Part shown: one piece after another, positions 8,420 to 16,443 of the stretch
Position numbering within the stretch: the first letter of the stretch is position 1
Layout of the letters: every line of letters starts with the position of its first letter
Source of the DNA: Anaerolineae bacterium
Lineage (GTDB): Bacteria; Chloroflexota; Anaerolineae; 4572-78; J111
DNA length: 64,000 nucleotides
Reading direction: 5' to 3'
Assembly: GCA_022071955.1 (NCBI GenBank)
Contig: JAJVIM010000012.1
Location: 68,029-132,028, forward strand
The notes under the pieces: model-generated
Databases searched by the model: none
What the model was told of the DNA's origin: nothing
What the model saw: the letters and a program-made list of their open reading frames with translations, nothing else
Program-made: the position numbers and the translations under genes

Positions 8420-9257
8420 GAACGTGATCTCCTCCGCCGCAGCAGGTATCACTGATGACCATCATGCCGTTGGCGGTTTCGATTAACCGCATGCTGCCGC
8501 TGTAGGCTTCGTTCAACAGTTCCGGGGTAAACACCTGCTGAGCCTGCCCAAAGCCGATAATCCGCTGGTTGAGCAGCATCAGCCGGTCAAACCGTTCGGC
8601 GGCCAGATTCAGATCGTGCGTGGCCACGAGCACCGTCACATTCAGCCGGCGCAATTTTTCAAGGATGCCAAAAATATCTTCCTGAGACTTCACATCGAGG
8701 CCGGTCAGCGGTTCGTCCATCAGCATCAACTCGGCTTCCTGAGCCAGCGCCCGCGCAATAAACACCCGCTGCTGCTGTCCGCCAGACAGCTCGCCAATTT
8801 GCCGTTTGGCCAGGTGACTCATCCCCACCAGCGCCAGCGACTCTTCAACCAGCGACCAATCGCGGCGTTTGGGCCAGCGAAACAACCCCAGCTTGCTAAC
8901 CCGGCCCATCATCACCACATCGGCCACATTCACCGGAAATTTCCAGTCAACCTGGCTGCGCTGCGGCACGTAGGCAATACAGGTGTGCTGGCCGGGGCCG
9001 TGCCCGTAAATATCGGCCTGCCCCTGCGAGGGCGGCAGCACCCCGGCGATCACGTTAAACAGCGTACTTTTGCCGGCGCCGTTGGGGCCAATGATGGCCA
9101 CCCGTTCGCCGCGCTGCAACTGAAACGACACTCTCTCGAGCGCCAGCGTGCCGTTAAACCGCACCGATACATTTTTCATTTCCAGAATAGGACGGCTCGT
9201 ATCGTGCGCCGGCCGATGCTGCATCGGTAATCCTGTAATTTGCTGCAATTTTTCCAT
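8412..9257 (-). CDS. Zn/Mn-type ABC transporter ATP-binding protein
   Basis: 281 residues from the ATG at 9257 (a TTG lies two codons before). It has a Walker A (GPNGAGKST), the signature LSGGQQQRV, Walker B (LMLMDEPLTGLD) and switch His (VATHDLN), all intact, and matches the ZnuC/MntA class in the middle (VDWKFPVNVADVVMMGR). It drives uptake with the downstream overlapping permease. A hairpin element (9296-9378) separates it from the binding-protein gene, which may lower its expression relative to that gene. Confidence 0.93.
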   Translation of the reverse strand: MEKLQQITGLPMQHRPAHDTSRPILEMKNVSVRFNGTLALERVSFQLQRGERVAIIGPNGAGKSTLFNVIAGVLPPSQGQADIYGHGPGQHTCIAYVPQRSQVDWKFPVNVADVVMMGRVSKLGLFRWPKRRDWSLVEESLALVGMSHLAKRQIGELSGGQQQRVFIARALAQEAELMLMDEPLTGLDVKSQEDIFGILEKLRRLNVTVLVATHDLNLAAERFDRLMLLNQRIIGFGQAQQVFTPELLNEAYSGSMRLIETANGMMVISDTCCGGGDHVHA

Positions 9258-9295
9258 AATCAAACCTGATAATCTTTAAACCTGCCTAAGGAACC

Positions 9296-9378
9296 GGTAT
9301 CAATTTTGGGCGCTTTGCGCCCAAAATTGATACCAAATTCCTTATTTTCCCCTCCCCCTTTTAGGGGTAGGGGAGGGG
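9296..9378. repeat. Hairpin element, copy 2 (inside the metal-transporter operon)
   Basis: A perfect 18-bp stem (9296-9313 and 9317-9334) with a 3-nt TTT loop, then 14 nt, then CCCCTCCCC (9349-9357) pairing with GGGGAGGGG (9370-9378). It sits between the binding-protein gene and the ATPase gene of one presumed transcript. The stem sequence is unrelated to those of the copies at 7158 and 31978. Confidence 0.8.
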
Positions 9379-9466
9379 GTAAATTTTGTCACAAAAAAGT
9401 TTCCACAGTTTAATGCAAAGCTACGGTCAAATAGTATACGCTCCTACGGTTGCGAACCAAAATTTC

Positions 9467-10468
9467 CTATTTCAGCGCCTCAACAATAGCGCTGGTGTTG
9501 TAACGCATATAATCAAGATAGGTCGCCGCACCGCTGGCCGCATCGCCCAGCGAGCCGGTGTAAAGCCGCACCAATTTAATGCCGGTATCGTCCGCCAGCC
9601 GGCTGGAAAGCACCGGGTTAACGGTTGTGCCCACAAACACCGCTTTAACGCTATTCTTTTCCACCGCCTGCTGCAAATCGGCCAACTCCTGCGCCGATGG
9701 TTCGGCGTTGGTGCTGAACGAGGGAATAACCGTGCCAACCAGTTCAAAACCGTAGCGTTCGGCAAAATAACCAAACGTGTCGTGGTCAGTCACCAGCTTG
9801 CGCTGGGCCGGCGGAATCTGGCCAACCTGCTCTTTGATCCAGCGGTCGAGTTCGGTGAGCTGTTGCTGGTAGGCGGCAGCGTTGGCCTGATACATTGGCG
9901 CGTTGGCCGGGTCAAGTTGAGCCAGCGCCCGGGCAGCATTGCCCGCCATCACCCCAACATTCACCGGCGACAACCAGATGTGCGGATCGACGCCGCCGTG
10001 GTCGTGAACGTCGGCTGACTCACTCTCGCCGGCGTGGTCGTCATGCCCGGTCATGTCCAACGGTTCAATCCCCTCCGCCAACGACACCAGCGTTACCTGC
10101 GTATTGGAATTTTCAATCAGGCTGGTCAAAAATCGTTCCAGCCCCAACCCGTTGATAAAAACCACGTCGGCGTTGCTGACGGCAGCCACATCCCGCGGCG
10201 CCGGCTGAAAACTGTGCGGATCGGCGCCAATGGGCAGCATCACCGTCAGGTCGATCCCATCTCCGCCAACATTTTTTAGCAAATCACCAACAATGTTGGT
10301 TGTAGCCACAACTTTCAGTTTGGCCCCGGCCGCCAGTTTAACGGGCGCTAATTCGCTGCTGACAGCCGGTGGCTGGCTCTGACTCAGTTCCGGTTGGGCT
10401 TTAACGCCACAGCCGGCCAGCAGCCCGCTCACCAGTGCCAATAAAATGACTACCCGTTTTGCACTCAT
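9467..10468 (-). CDS. Zn/Mn-binding lipoprotein (TroA/ZnuA superfamily)
   Basis: 333 residues. A lipoprotein signal peptide ends in the lipobox LLAGC (Cys about 20). The cluster A-I metal-binding fold follows, with likely ligands His in GADPHSFQP (about residue 87), His in VDPHIWLSP (about 163), His in TDHDTFGYF and an Asp/Glu near the C-terminus (ADDTG). A His/Asp/Glu-rich loop (HDDHAGES to VHDHGG, about 141-160) just before the second ligand is characteristic of zinc-specific members, so zinc is favoured over manganese. It delivers the ion to the permease encoded downstream. The 5' region carries paired inverted repeats (10500-10586). Confidence 0.92.
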   Translation of the reverse strand: MSAKRVVILLALVSGLLAGCGVKAQPELSQSQPPAVSSELAPVKLAAGAKLKVVATTNIVGDLLKNVGGDGIDLTVMLPIGADPHSFQPAPRDVAAVSNADVVFINGLGLERFLTSLIENSNTQVTLVSLAEGIEPLDMTGHDDHAGESESADVHDHGGVDPHIWLSPVNVGVMAGNAARALAQLDPANAPMYQANAAAYQQQLTELDRWIKEQVGQIPPAQRKLVTDHDTFGYFAERYGFELVGTVIPSFSTNAEPSAQELADLQQAVEKNSVKAVFVGTTVNPVLSSRLADDTGIKLVRLYTGSLGDAASGAATYLDYMRYNTSAIVEALK

Positions 10469-10499
10469 CTTACTTTATTCCTTTGCGAAATTCTTAATT

Positions 10500-10586
10500 G
10501 ACAATATTTCTCATTTAGATAGATTTTTTTGCGCCGCAGCCAACTGCGGCGCAAATCACACCGAATTGTATTTGAGAAATATTCTC
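10500..10586. promoter_or_regulatory. Paired 13-bp inverted repeats upstream of the metal importer
   Basis: GAGAAATATTCTC at 10574-10586 is a perfect 5-3-5 inverted repeat. GACAATATTTCTC at 10500-10512 is the same site with one mismatched arm base. The centres are 74 bp apart, about seven helical turns. Between them is a perfect GC hairpin (GCGCCGCAG/CTGCGGCGC, 10531-10552) with no T-run in the right position for a terminator. The location upstream of the metal-binding protein suggests operators for a metal-responsive repressor; the regulator is not in the window. Confidence 0.5.
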
Positions 10587-10655
10587 TATTATCGCCCGCG
10601 CGGGCAATCTGTCAAATTAATGCGACAGAGTCTCATTACCGACGCACAGAACCGG

Positions 10656-11876
10656 TTACAACCCCCGCCGCTCCAACTCAAACGCCAGCCCGGCCAGCGC
10701 CTGCGCCAGATGCGCCAGCTTGGCGCAGTCAACAATTTCGGGGTGGTCCTGCGGGGTGTGGGTGATAAACGTGGTTAGCTCCATAAAACTGCTGGAAGTG
10801 ATGGCCGCCGCCGGGACGCCATTTTGCATAAAAACGGAGTGGTCGCTCTGATACCACGGCTCGCCTTCGGCCAGGCCCGGTTGGCCGGCCAGATTGGCGC
10901 CAACCAGCGCCGCCAGAGCCGGGGGGCACTCATACAGCGAGTAGGCGGTGTGCCCGGTCCGGTGGCCGGCGGCGTCAATATTAATCGCCAGCACAATATT
11001 GCCCAAATTGTCCCGGTTTTGGCTGATGTACTGAATTTCGCCGGGCGCGCCGTAATAATCTTCGCCGTTGATGGCCAGCAGTTCCAGCCCCAGCCGGCCG
11101 GCGTAATCCTGCAAAAGTTCCGCCAGCAGCAGCAAAACCACCACCCCGGCGGCGTTGTCGATAGCGCCGGGCGTGTTGATTTTGGCGTCGATGTGAGCGC
11201 AGATCACCAGCCGGCGGCCGGTACCGCCTTTGCGGGCAATCACGTTGCAGCCGGTTGACGGCACGCGCCGGGCATTGCTGCTAAACGTGACCAATTGCCC
11301 GGCATGCCGGGCCAGCCGCTCGCCTTCTTCTTCGGTCATGTATATCGAAGGAATATCAAAGTCGCCGTCTTCGATGAGCGGGAAGGGGTACAGCCCGCCG
11401 GCGATTTCCGGGTTGCGCGCCGTAGCAGTAACAATCGCTGCCGGCTGTTTGGCTTCGAGCAGCGCGATAATCTGCCGGTGCTCGTCCGGGTTGTAAAAAG
11501 GAAAGTTTTTGGGCATCAACTGCTCGCGAGTCAATTCATTGCGCAGTAGCAGAATTTTGCCGGCGGCGTCAACTTCTGCCAGTTCTGCCAGCGTGCCGGC
11601 AATTACCAGCGGCGCAGTAAACTGCCCGCCCAGCGAATACGGGCTGGGTTGGGCGGCAAATGGCTCGTTGCCCACGGCCAACCGGACATCATCGGCCCGC
11701 CAGTCGATGCAATCAAATTGAGGGCTGGTGGTGGCAAAACCAAATGCGGCCACGGTTTCGGCAAAAAACGCGGTGGCGGCCTGGTTGCCGGCGCTGCCCA
11801 CCCGCCGGTTATCGATATCAATACACAGTTTGTGCAAATAGACGCCGGCCCTGTCGGCCAGGTGTTGAGTCAACAT
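10656..11876 (-). CDS. M28-family zinc aminopeptidase
   Basis: 406 residues, no signal peptide, so cytoplasmic. The co-catalytic zinc site is recognisable: His and Asp in ICAHIDAK (about 220), Asp in GAIDNAAGV (about 233), Glu-Asp in NGEDYYGAPG (about 270) and a late His in QSDHSVFMQNGVP (about 355). Together these define the M28 (leucyl aminopeptidase/PSMA-like) family. It probably trims peptides or N-acylated amino acids. The FAD oxidoreductase gene lies 7 nt upstream on the same strand, so the two are likely co-transcribed and involved in amino-acid or amine catabolism. Confidence 0.87.
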   Translation of the reverse strand: MLTQHLADRAGVYLHKLCIDIDNRRVGSAGNQAATAFFAETVAAFGFATTSPQFDCIDWRADDVRLAVGNEPFAAQPSPYSLGGQFTAPLVIAGTLAELAEVDAAGKILLLRNELTREQLMPKNFPFYNPDEHRQIIALLEAKQPAAIVTATARNPEIAGGLYPFPLIEDGDFDIPSIYMTEEEGERLARHAGQLVTFSSNARRVPSTGCNVIARKGGTGRRLVICAHIDAKINTPGAIDNAAGVVVLLLLAELLQDYAGRLGLELLAINGEDYYGAPGEIQYISQNRDNLGNIVLAINIDAAGHRTGHTAYSLYECPPALAALVGANLAGQPGLAEGEPWYQSDHSVFMQNGVPAAAITSSSFMELTTFITHTPQDHPEIVDCAKLAHLAQALAGLAFELERRGL

Positions 11877-11883
11877 AGTTTAC

Positions 11884-13188
11884 CTACCCCAGCACCGAAA
11901 AACTGCTGCCTTTGTTGATGTTGCGCTGCCGCGAATAAAAACCGGCATCCAGTTGCAGGCCGGTGTAGCGGCCAGCTACCTGCACCGGGTCGGCGTCGTG
12001 GTTGTGGCCGTGTTCGCAGCGGTCAATCAGTTCGGCCATCAAATGGCCGGCCGAAGCGGCGTTTTTAAACTGGTTACCGCTGGTGCCGATGGCCATGTAA
12101 TAACCGCCCAGGCTGGATTTATCGTAAATGGGAATCCAGTCGTCGCTGGCGTCGTACAGGTCAACCACGCCCTGCATCTGGTTGGGCACACGCAAATCTT
12201 TAAAGCGGCGAGCCAGCCGGTACGTTTGCGCCTGCCAGCGCTCGGTGGTGACGCTGCGGTTAAAGTTGTCCGGGTTATCCACCCATTCCAGCGGGTCGCA
12301 GGCCGGATCGGTGCTGCCGACCAAAATCAGGTTGCCGGTTTCCGGCCTAAAATAGATGCCGTTGCCGGTGTCGGCGGTAACTTTGCCATCGTGCTGGTAA
12401 TCGACGCCGGGCGGCGCGGACACAAAATGGACTTCGTGCCGCAGCGGGCGGGTGGCAATGCTCATTTCGGCCTCGACGCCGGCCATGCGGTTGATGATGG
12501 CCGAGTGCGGCCCGCCGACGTTGACCACCACCGGCGCGTCAATCTCATCGCCGCCGGCAAGCGTGACGCCCCGCACTCGCTCCCCGCTGCGGCGAATGGC
12601 CGTGACGGCGCTGCTCAACAAAAATTCGGCTCCGTAATTTTCGGCGGCGCGGCGCAGGTTGTGGGCGGCCAGCATCGGGTCGTTAATGTAACCTTCGCCG
12701 GGCACGTACAGCACGCCCGGCACCTCGCTGGCCGGCTCCTGCCAAAAAGCGTCGTCGCCGGGCAGGGTGGGCGGGTAATAAAAGCCGGTGTGCCACATGG
12801 GCATGTTGGCGCGAGCCTCGGCGGCGGTCCACTCTTCGTATTGAATGCCGATGGCGTCGTAGTGGGGCTTCACTCGCTCCCAGTGGCCGTCCGGGGCAAT
12901 GATCTGGCACATGCCGCACTGCACAAATTTGGCCAGCCCGCGCTCATCGGCCACTTCCAGATAGTTGGCCCAGTCGCGCCAGTAGTGCAGCCCTTCGTAA
13001 GCCAGGGCCACGCCCTGATAGGTGGAGTAGCAGGTGCGAACCACCGCGCACGAATTGGCCGTGGAACCGGCGCCCACTTCGTCATTTTTGTCGATGACCA
13101 GCACCCGGAGCTGTTTTTTGGCCAGTTCAAATGCCACAGCGCAGCCAATCACCCCGGCTCCAATGATAATTGCATCTGGTTGATTCAT
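11884..13188 (-). CDS. FAD-dependent oxidoreductase (DAO family)
   Basis: 434 residues from the ATG at 13188, preceded by GGAGGG at 5 nt. The N-terminal dinucleotide fold is clear (AIIIGAGVIGCAVAFEL, then the acidic end VIDKND), as is the DAO-family second half with GGPHSAIIN and a C-terminal GGYYMAIGTSGNQFKNA loop. Relatives oxidise secondary amines or amino acids (sarcosine, dimethylglycine, glycine). The divergent partner operon encodes electron-transfer flavoprotein, which suggests that this enzyme is a dehydrogenase passing electrons to ETF rather than to oxygen (inference). The substrate is unknown. Confidence 0.85.
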   Translation of the reverse strand: MNQPDAIIIGAGVIGCAVAFELAKKQLRVLVIDKNDEVGAGSTANSCAVVRTCYSTYQGVALAYEGLHYWRDWANYLEVADERGLAKFVQCGMCQIIAPDGHWERVKPHYDAIGIQYEEWTAAEARANMPMWHTGFYYPPTLPGDDAFWQEPASEVPGVLYVPGEGYINDPMLAAHNLRRAAENYGAEFLLSSAVTAIRRSGERVRGVTLAGGDEIDAPVVVNVGGPHSAIINRMAGVEAEMSIATRPLRHEVHFVSAPPGVDYQHDGKVTADTGNGIYFRPETGNLILVGSTDPACDPLEWVDNPDNFNRSVTTERWQAQTYRLARRFKDLRVPNQMQGVVDLYDASDDWIPIYDKSSLGGYYMAIGTSGNQFKNAASAGHLMAELIDRCEHGHNHDADPVQVAGRYTGLQLDAGFYSRQRNINKGSSFSVLG

Positions 13189-13322
13189 AGTTTCCCTCCG
13201 GCTAACCAACGATTTTTGTCAATAATACCCCGATTTCGCGGGCGCGCAAAGGCTGCTTTGGGCAACTTTTCTTTTGACCGCGTCGGTTGTAAACTGTTGA
13301 AAATTTTTCACGGAGTTTGCCT

Positions 13323-14090
13323 ATGAAGATCATCGTTTTAGTTAAACAAACCCCCGATACCACCCAACTGTCCGGCTCGATGGACGGGCTGGCGCTGTTG
13401 GCCGAAGACGCGCCCCGCGTGGTTAACCCGTGGGACGAATACGCGCTGGAAACGGCGCTGCAATTAAAAGAAACGCACGGCGGCACGGTGATTGCCCTGT
13501 GCGCCGGCCCGGCGGGCGCGGTTGAGGCGCTGCGCACGGCCGTGGCGATGGGCGCTGACGAAGCGGTGCTGCTGTCTGACGCGGCGCTGGCCCAGGCCGA
13601 TACGCTCGGCACGGCGCGGGCGCTGGCGGCGGCGGTGGGCAAACTCGGCGGGGCCGATTTGATTGTGGCCGGCCGCACCGGCATCGATGGCAGCAGCGGC
13701 GCGACGGCGGTGCAGGTGGCCGGGCTGCTGGATATTCCGGCGGTGTGCTACGTGGCCGCGCTCAAAGAAATCGATTTGGCCGGCAAATCGCTCACGGCGA
13801 CGCGGCTGCTGGACAGCGGGCGACAGGTGGTACAAACGCAACTGCCGGCGCTGATCACAGTGGTCAAAGAAATCAACGAGCCGCGTTACCCCAGTTTTAT
13901 GGGGCTGCGCAAAGCCAAAAAAGCCGACATCCCAACCTGGGCGCTGGCCGACATCGGCCTGAGCGCCGGGCAGGTAGCAGCGCAGGTAGCGTGGCAGGTC
14001 AGCTCGCCGCCGGCGCGCGCCACCCAACTGGAACTGTTTGCCAACGCCGCCCAACTCGCCGACCGGCTGGTTGCGGAACAGTTGGTGTGA
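13323..14090 (+). CDS. etfB: Electron transfer flavoprotein, beta subunit
   Basis: 255 residues from the ATG at 13323 (GGAG about 7 nt upstream), the usual length. It starts MKIIVLVKQTPDT as in most EtfB/FixA proteins and carries the AMP-binding region (about 115-130, VAGRTGIDGSSGATAVQVAG) and the recognition loop LMGL-like segment SFMGLRKAKKADI (about 195). It forms a heterodimer with EtfA and accepts electrons from flavin dehydrogenases. It heads an operon with etfA and an FAD oxidoreductase, and is divergent from a second oxidoreductase gene 134 nt away. Confidence 0.95.
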   Translation: MKIIVLVKQTPDTTQLSGSMDGLALLAEDAPRVVNPWDEYALETALQLKETHGGTVIALCAGPAGAVEALRTAVAMGADEAVLLSDAALAQADTLGTARALAAAVGKLGGADLIVAGRTGIDGSSGATAVQVAGLLDIPAVCYVAALKEIDLAGKSLTATRLLDSGRQVVQTQLPALITVVKEINEPRYPSFMGLRKAKKADIPTWALADIGLSAGQVAAQVAWQVSSPPARATQLELFANAAQLADRLVAEQLV

Positions 14091-14101
14091 TTGTGAATGA
14101 C

Positions 14102-14177
14102 GATTTTAGATTTTGGATTTTAGATTTTGGATTTTGGATTTACGTTTTACGAATTACGAATTACGCATTACGAATAA
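14102..14177. repeat. Heptamer repeat between etfB and etfA
   Basis: ATTTTGG/ATTTTAG units (14102-14141) are followed by ACGAATT-type units (14144-14176). The tract fills the etfB-etfA gap and ends against the AAGGA that serves etfA. Because 7 is not a multiple of 3, the tract is open in some frames and produces a false N-terminal extension for etfA. Confidence 0.85.
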
Positions 14178-14190
14178 GGACATCTATTTT

Positions 14191-15165
14191 ATGACCCACA
14201 ACATCTTTGTTTGGATTGAACAGAATAACGGTGCAGCCGACTCCGCCGCCTGGGAAGCGTTGGGCGTGGCTGGCCAGTTGGCCGGCCAAACCGGCGGGCA
14301 GGTGGTGGCGCTGGTGCTGGGCCAGGGCGTGGAATCGCTGGCCAACGAGGCGCTGCGCCGCGGCGCAAACCGGGCCATTGTGGCCGATGACGCCAGCCTG
14401 CAAGCTTTTCGGCTGGAAGCCTACGCCGCAGTCATTACCGCCGCTGCCCAAACCGAACCGCCGCTGGCCATTTTACTGAGCGCCAGCAGCGCCGGGCTGG
14501 AGCTATCGGCCTATGTAGCGGCCAAACTCGGTTGGGGGCTGGCCGCCGATTGCACCGGGCTGGCCGTGGAAAACGGGCAGGTGGTGGCCACCCGGCCGGC
14601 GCTGGCCGGTAATGTGATCGCGACCGTCACCGGCCCGCGGGTAGTTTCAGTGCGGCGTCGAGTTTTCCCCGAAGCCGAAGCCGCGCCCGCCGCCGGCGGT
14701 AACATCGCTGCGGTTGCCGCTGCGCTGGCCGAAGCCAGCATCGCAACCAAAATCATCGGCACAGAAGCAGCCAGCAACGAAGTCAGCCTGGCCGACGCGC
14801 GGATCATTGTTTCCGGCGGGCGGGCCGTGGGCGGGGCGGATGGCTTTGCGCCGCTGCGCGAGCTGGCCGACGTGTTGGGCGCGGCGCTGGGCGCCAGCCG
14901 GGCCGCCGTCGATGCCGGCTGGATTCCGTATGCCCATCAGGTTGGCCAAACCGGCAAAGTGGTGCAGCCGGATTTGTACATTGCCTGTGGCATCTCCGGG
15001 GCTATTCAGCATTTGGCCGGTATGAAAACAGCCAAAACCATTGTGGCCATCAACAGCGACCCCAACGCGCCCATTTTTAAATACGCCACCTACGGCATCG
15101 TCGGCGACATTTTTGAGGTGGTGCCGGCGCTGACTGCCGCGCTCAAAACAAAATCAGGCAAATAA
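14191..15165 (+). CDS. etfA: Electron transfer flavoprotein, alpha subunit
   Basis: 324 residues from the ATG at 14191, with AAGGA about 11 nt upstream. The frame is open back to 14113, but that part is the heptamer repeat translated and does not resemble EtfA. The C-terminal FAD domain is complete: SGGRAVGGADGF (about 210), AVDAGWIPYAHQVGQTGK (about 245) and CGISGAIQHLAGM (about 270), then SDPNAPIF. Usual length for the family. It pairs with EtfB encoded just upstream; electrons normally go on to ETF:quinone oxidoreductase, which is not in this window. Confidence 0.95.
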   Translation: MTHNIFVWIEQNNGAADSAAWEALGVAGQLAGQTGGQVVALVLGQGVESLANEALRRGANRAIVADDASLQAFRLEAYAAVITAAAQTEPPLAILLSASSAGLELSAYVAAKLGWGLAADCTGLAVENGQVVATRPALAGNVIATVTGPRVVSVRRRVFPEAEAAPAAGGNIAAVAAALAEASIATKIIGTEAASNEVSLADARIIVSGGRAVGGADGFAPLRELADVLGAALGASRAAVDAGWIPYAHQVGQTGKVVQPDLYIACGISGAIQHLAGMKTAKTIVAINSDPNAPIFKYATYGIVGDIFEVVPALTAALKTKSGK

Positions 15166-15195
15166 CTCAACTACAAAAATCAGAGAGGAAACCCG

Positions 15196-16356
15196 ATGAC
15201 TAACCTACCTGCCAGCACTCAAATTGTAATTATCGGCGGCGGCGTGATGGGCGCCAGCACCGCCTATCATCTGGCGCAGCGCGGCGTTAAAGATGTTGTG
15301 CTGCTGGAAAAACAGGAAACCTACGGCCTGGGCGCAACCGGCAAATGCGCCGGCGGGATTCGCTACCAGTTCAGCACCGAGGTGAACATCCGGCTGTCGC
15401 AGCTCAGCCTGCCCATGCTGGACCGCTTTGCTGACGAAATTGGCCAGGAAATTGACCGCCGCAAAATTGGCTATCTGTTTTTGCTGACCAGCGAACAAGA
15501 GGTGGAAACCTTTCGGCAAACCATTGCCCTGCAAAACCGGCTGGGCGTACCCACCCAGTGGCTCAGCGGCGACGATGTGCGCCGGCGGGTGCCGCAACTG
15601 GCCGCCGATGATGTGCTGGCCGGCACGTTTAACCCGGAAGACGGCCTGGCCGACCCGGCCGGGGTGGTGCTGGGCTACATCAATGCCGCCCGGCGGTTGG
15701 GCGCACAGCCCTTTAGCGATACCCCCGTTACCGCCATCAGCGTGAACGCCAACGGCACCTACACCGTAGCCACGCCGCAGGGGGCCATCACCTGCGAGCA
15801 AATTGTCAACGCGGCCGGGCCGTGGTCGGCGGGGATCAGCGAGATGGTTGGCGTGCCGCTGCCGGTAAAACCCATCCGCCAGCAAATGCTCACCACCACC
15901 GCCCTGCCAGAACTGCGCCCCGATTTTCCGTTTGTCATCGACTTTGCCCGCAGCCTTTACTTTCACCCGGAGGGCGACGGCTTGCTGACCGGGATGTCTA
16001 ACCCCAACCAGCCGGTTGGTTTTGACGAAGCGGTGGATGAGGAGTGGGAGTACACCCACCTCGACGCGGCCATTGAGCGGCTGCCGCTACTGGAAAAAGC
16101 CGGGCTGAAAGCACACTGGGCCGGCCTATACGAAGTCACCCCCGACGCGCACCCCATTATCGGCGCTATTCCGCAGCGGCCGGGCTACACTGTGGTCACC
16201 GGCTTTTCCGGCCACGGGTTTATGCACGGCCCTATTGCCGGCCAACTGGTAGCCGAAATAATACTTGACGGGCGGGCGCACTCGCTGGATATCAGCAGCC
16301 TGGCCTATTCGCGCTTTAGCGCCGACGATTTGAATAAAGAGTACAATGTGATATAA
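15196..16356 (+). CDS. FAD-dependent oxidoreductase (sarcosine oxidase beta/DAO type)
   Basis: 386 residues. GAGAGGAAA lies about 5 nt before the ATG at 15196. It has the N-terminal FAD fold (VIIGGGVMGASTAYHL, VVLLEK), the GATGKCAGGIRYQFS loop near residue 50 common in SoxB-like enzymes, and the C-terminal GLYEVTPDAHPIIG (about 315) and FSGHGFMHGP (about 340) motifs. Likely an amine or amino-acid dehydrogenase, third gene of the etfBA operon, so ETF is its probable electron acceptor. It differs from the divergent DAO gene and need not share its substrate. Confidence 0.88.
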   Translation: MTNLPASTQIVIIGGGVMGASTAYHLAQRGVKDVVLLEKQETYGLGATGKCAGGIRYQFSTEVNIRLSQLSLPMLDRFADEIGQEIDRRKIGYLFLLTSEQEVETFRQTIALQNRLGVPTQWLSGDDVRRRVPQLAADDVLAGTFNPEDGLADPAGVVLGYINAARRLGAQPFSDTPVTAISVNANGTYTVATPQGAITCEQIVNAAGPWSAGISEMVGVPLPVKPIRQQMLTTTALPELRPDFPFVIDFARSLYFHPEGDGLLTGMSNPNQPVGFDEAVDEEWEYTHLDAAIERLPLLEKAGLKAHWAGLYEVTPDAHPIIGAIPQRPGYTVVTGFSGHGFMHGPIAGQLVAEIILDGRAHSLDISSLAYSRFSADDLNKEYNVI

Positions 16357-16443
16357 CGCGTAACATATCACAACTGCTAAAGCGGTATTACCGCCATATT
16401 TTGGACGGCGCGTATTGCATAAAAACATGCTTAAGGATTATTG

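Noticed and set aside
10531-10552. Terminator for the peptidase or metal operon
   Set aside because: The perfect GC hairpin has T-rich sequence on the 5' side and A-rich on the 3' side when read in either useful direction, so no U-run follows the stem.
11953-13326. 457-codon plus-strand frame opposite the FAD oxidoreductase
   Set aside because: Antisense to a gene with clear FAD-binding motifs and RBS; the product has no recognisable domain and biased composition.
14113-14190. N-terminal extension of EtfA (repeating aromatic residues such as FWILD)
   Set aside because: It is the translated heptamer repeat; EtfA homology and the RBS begin at 14191.
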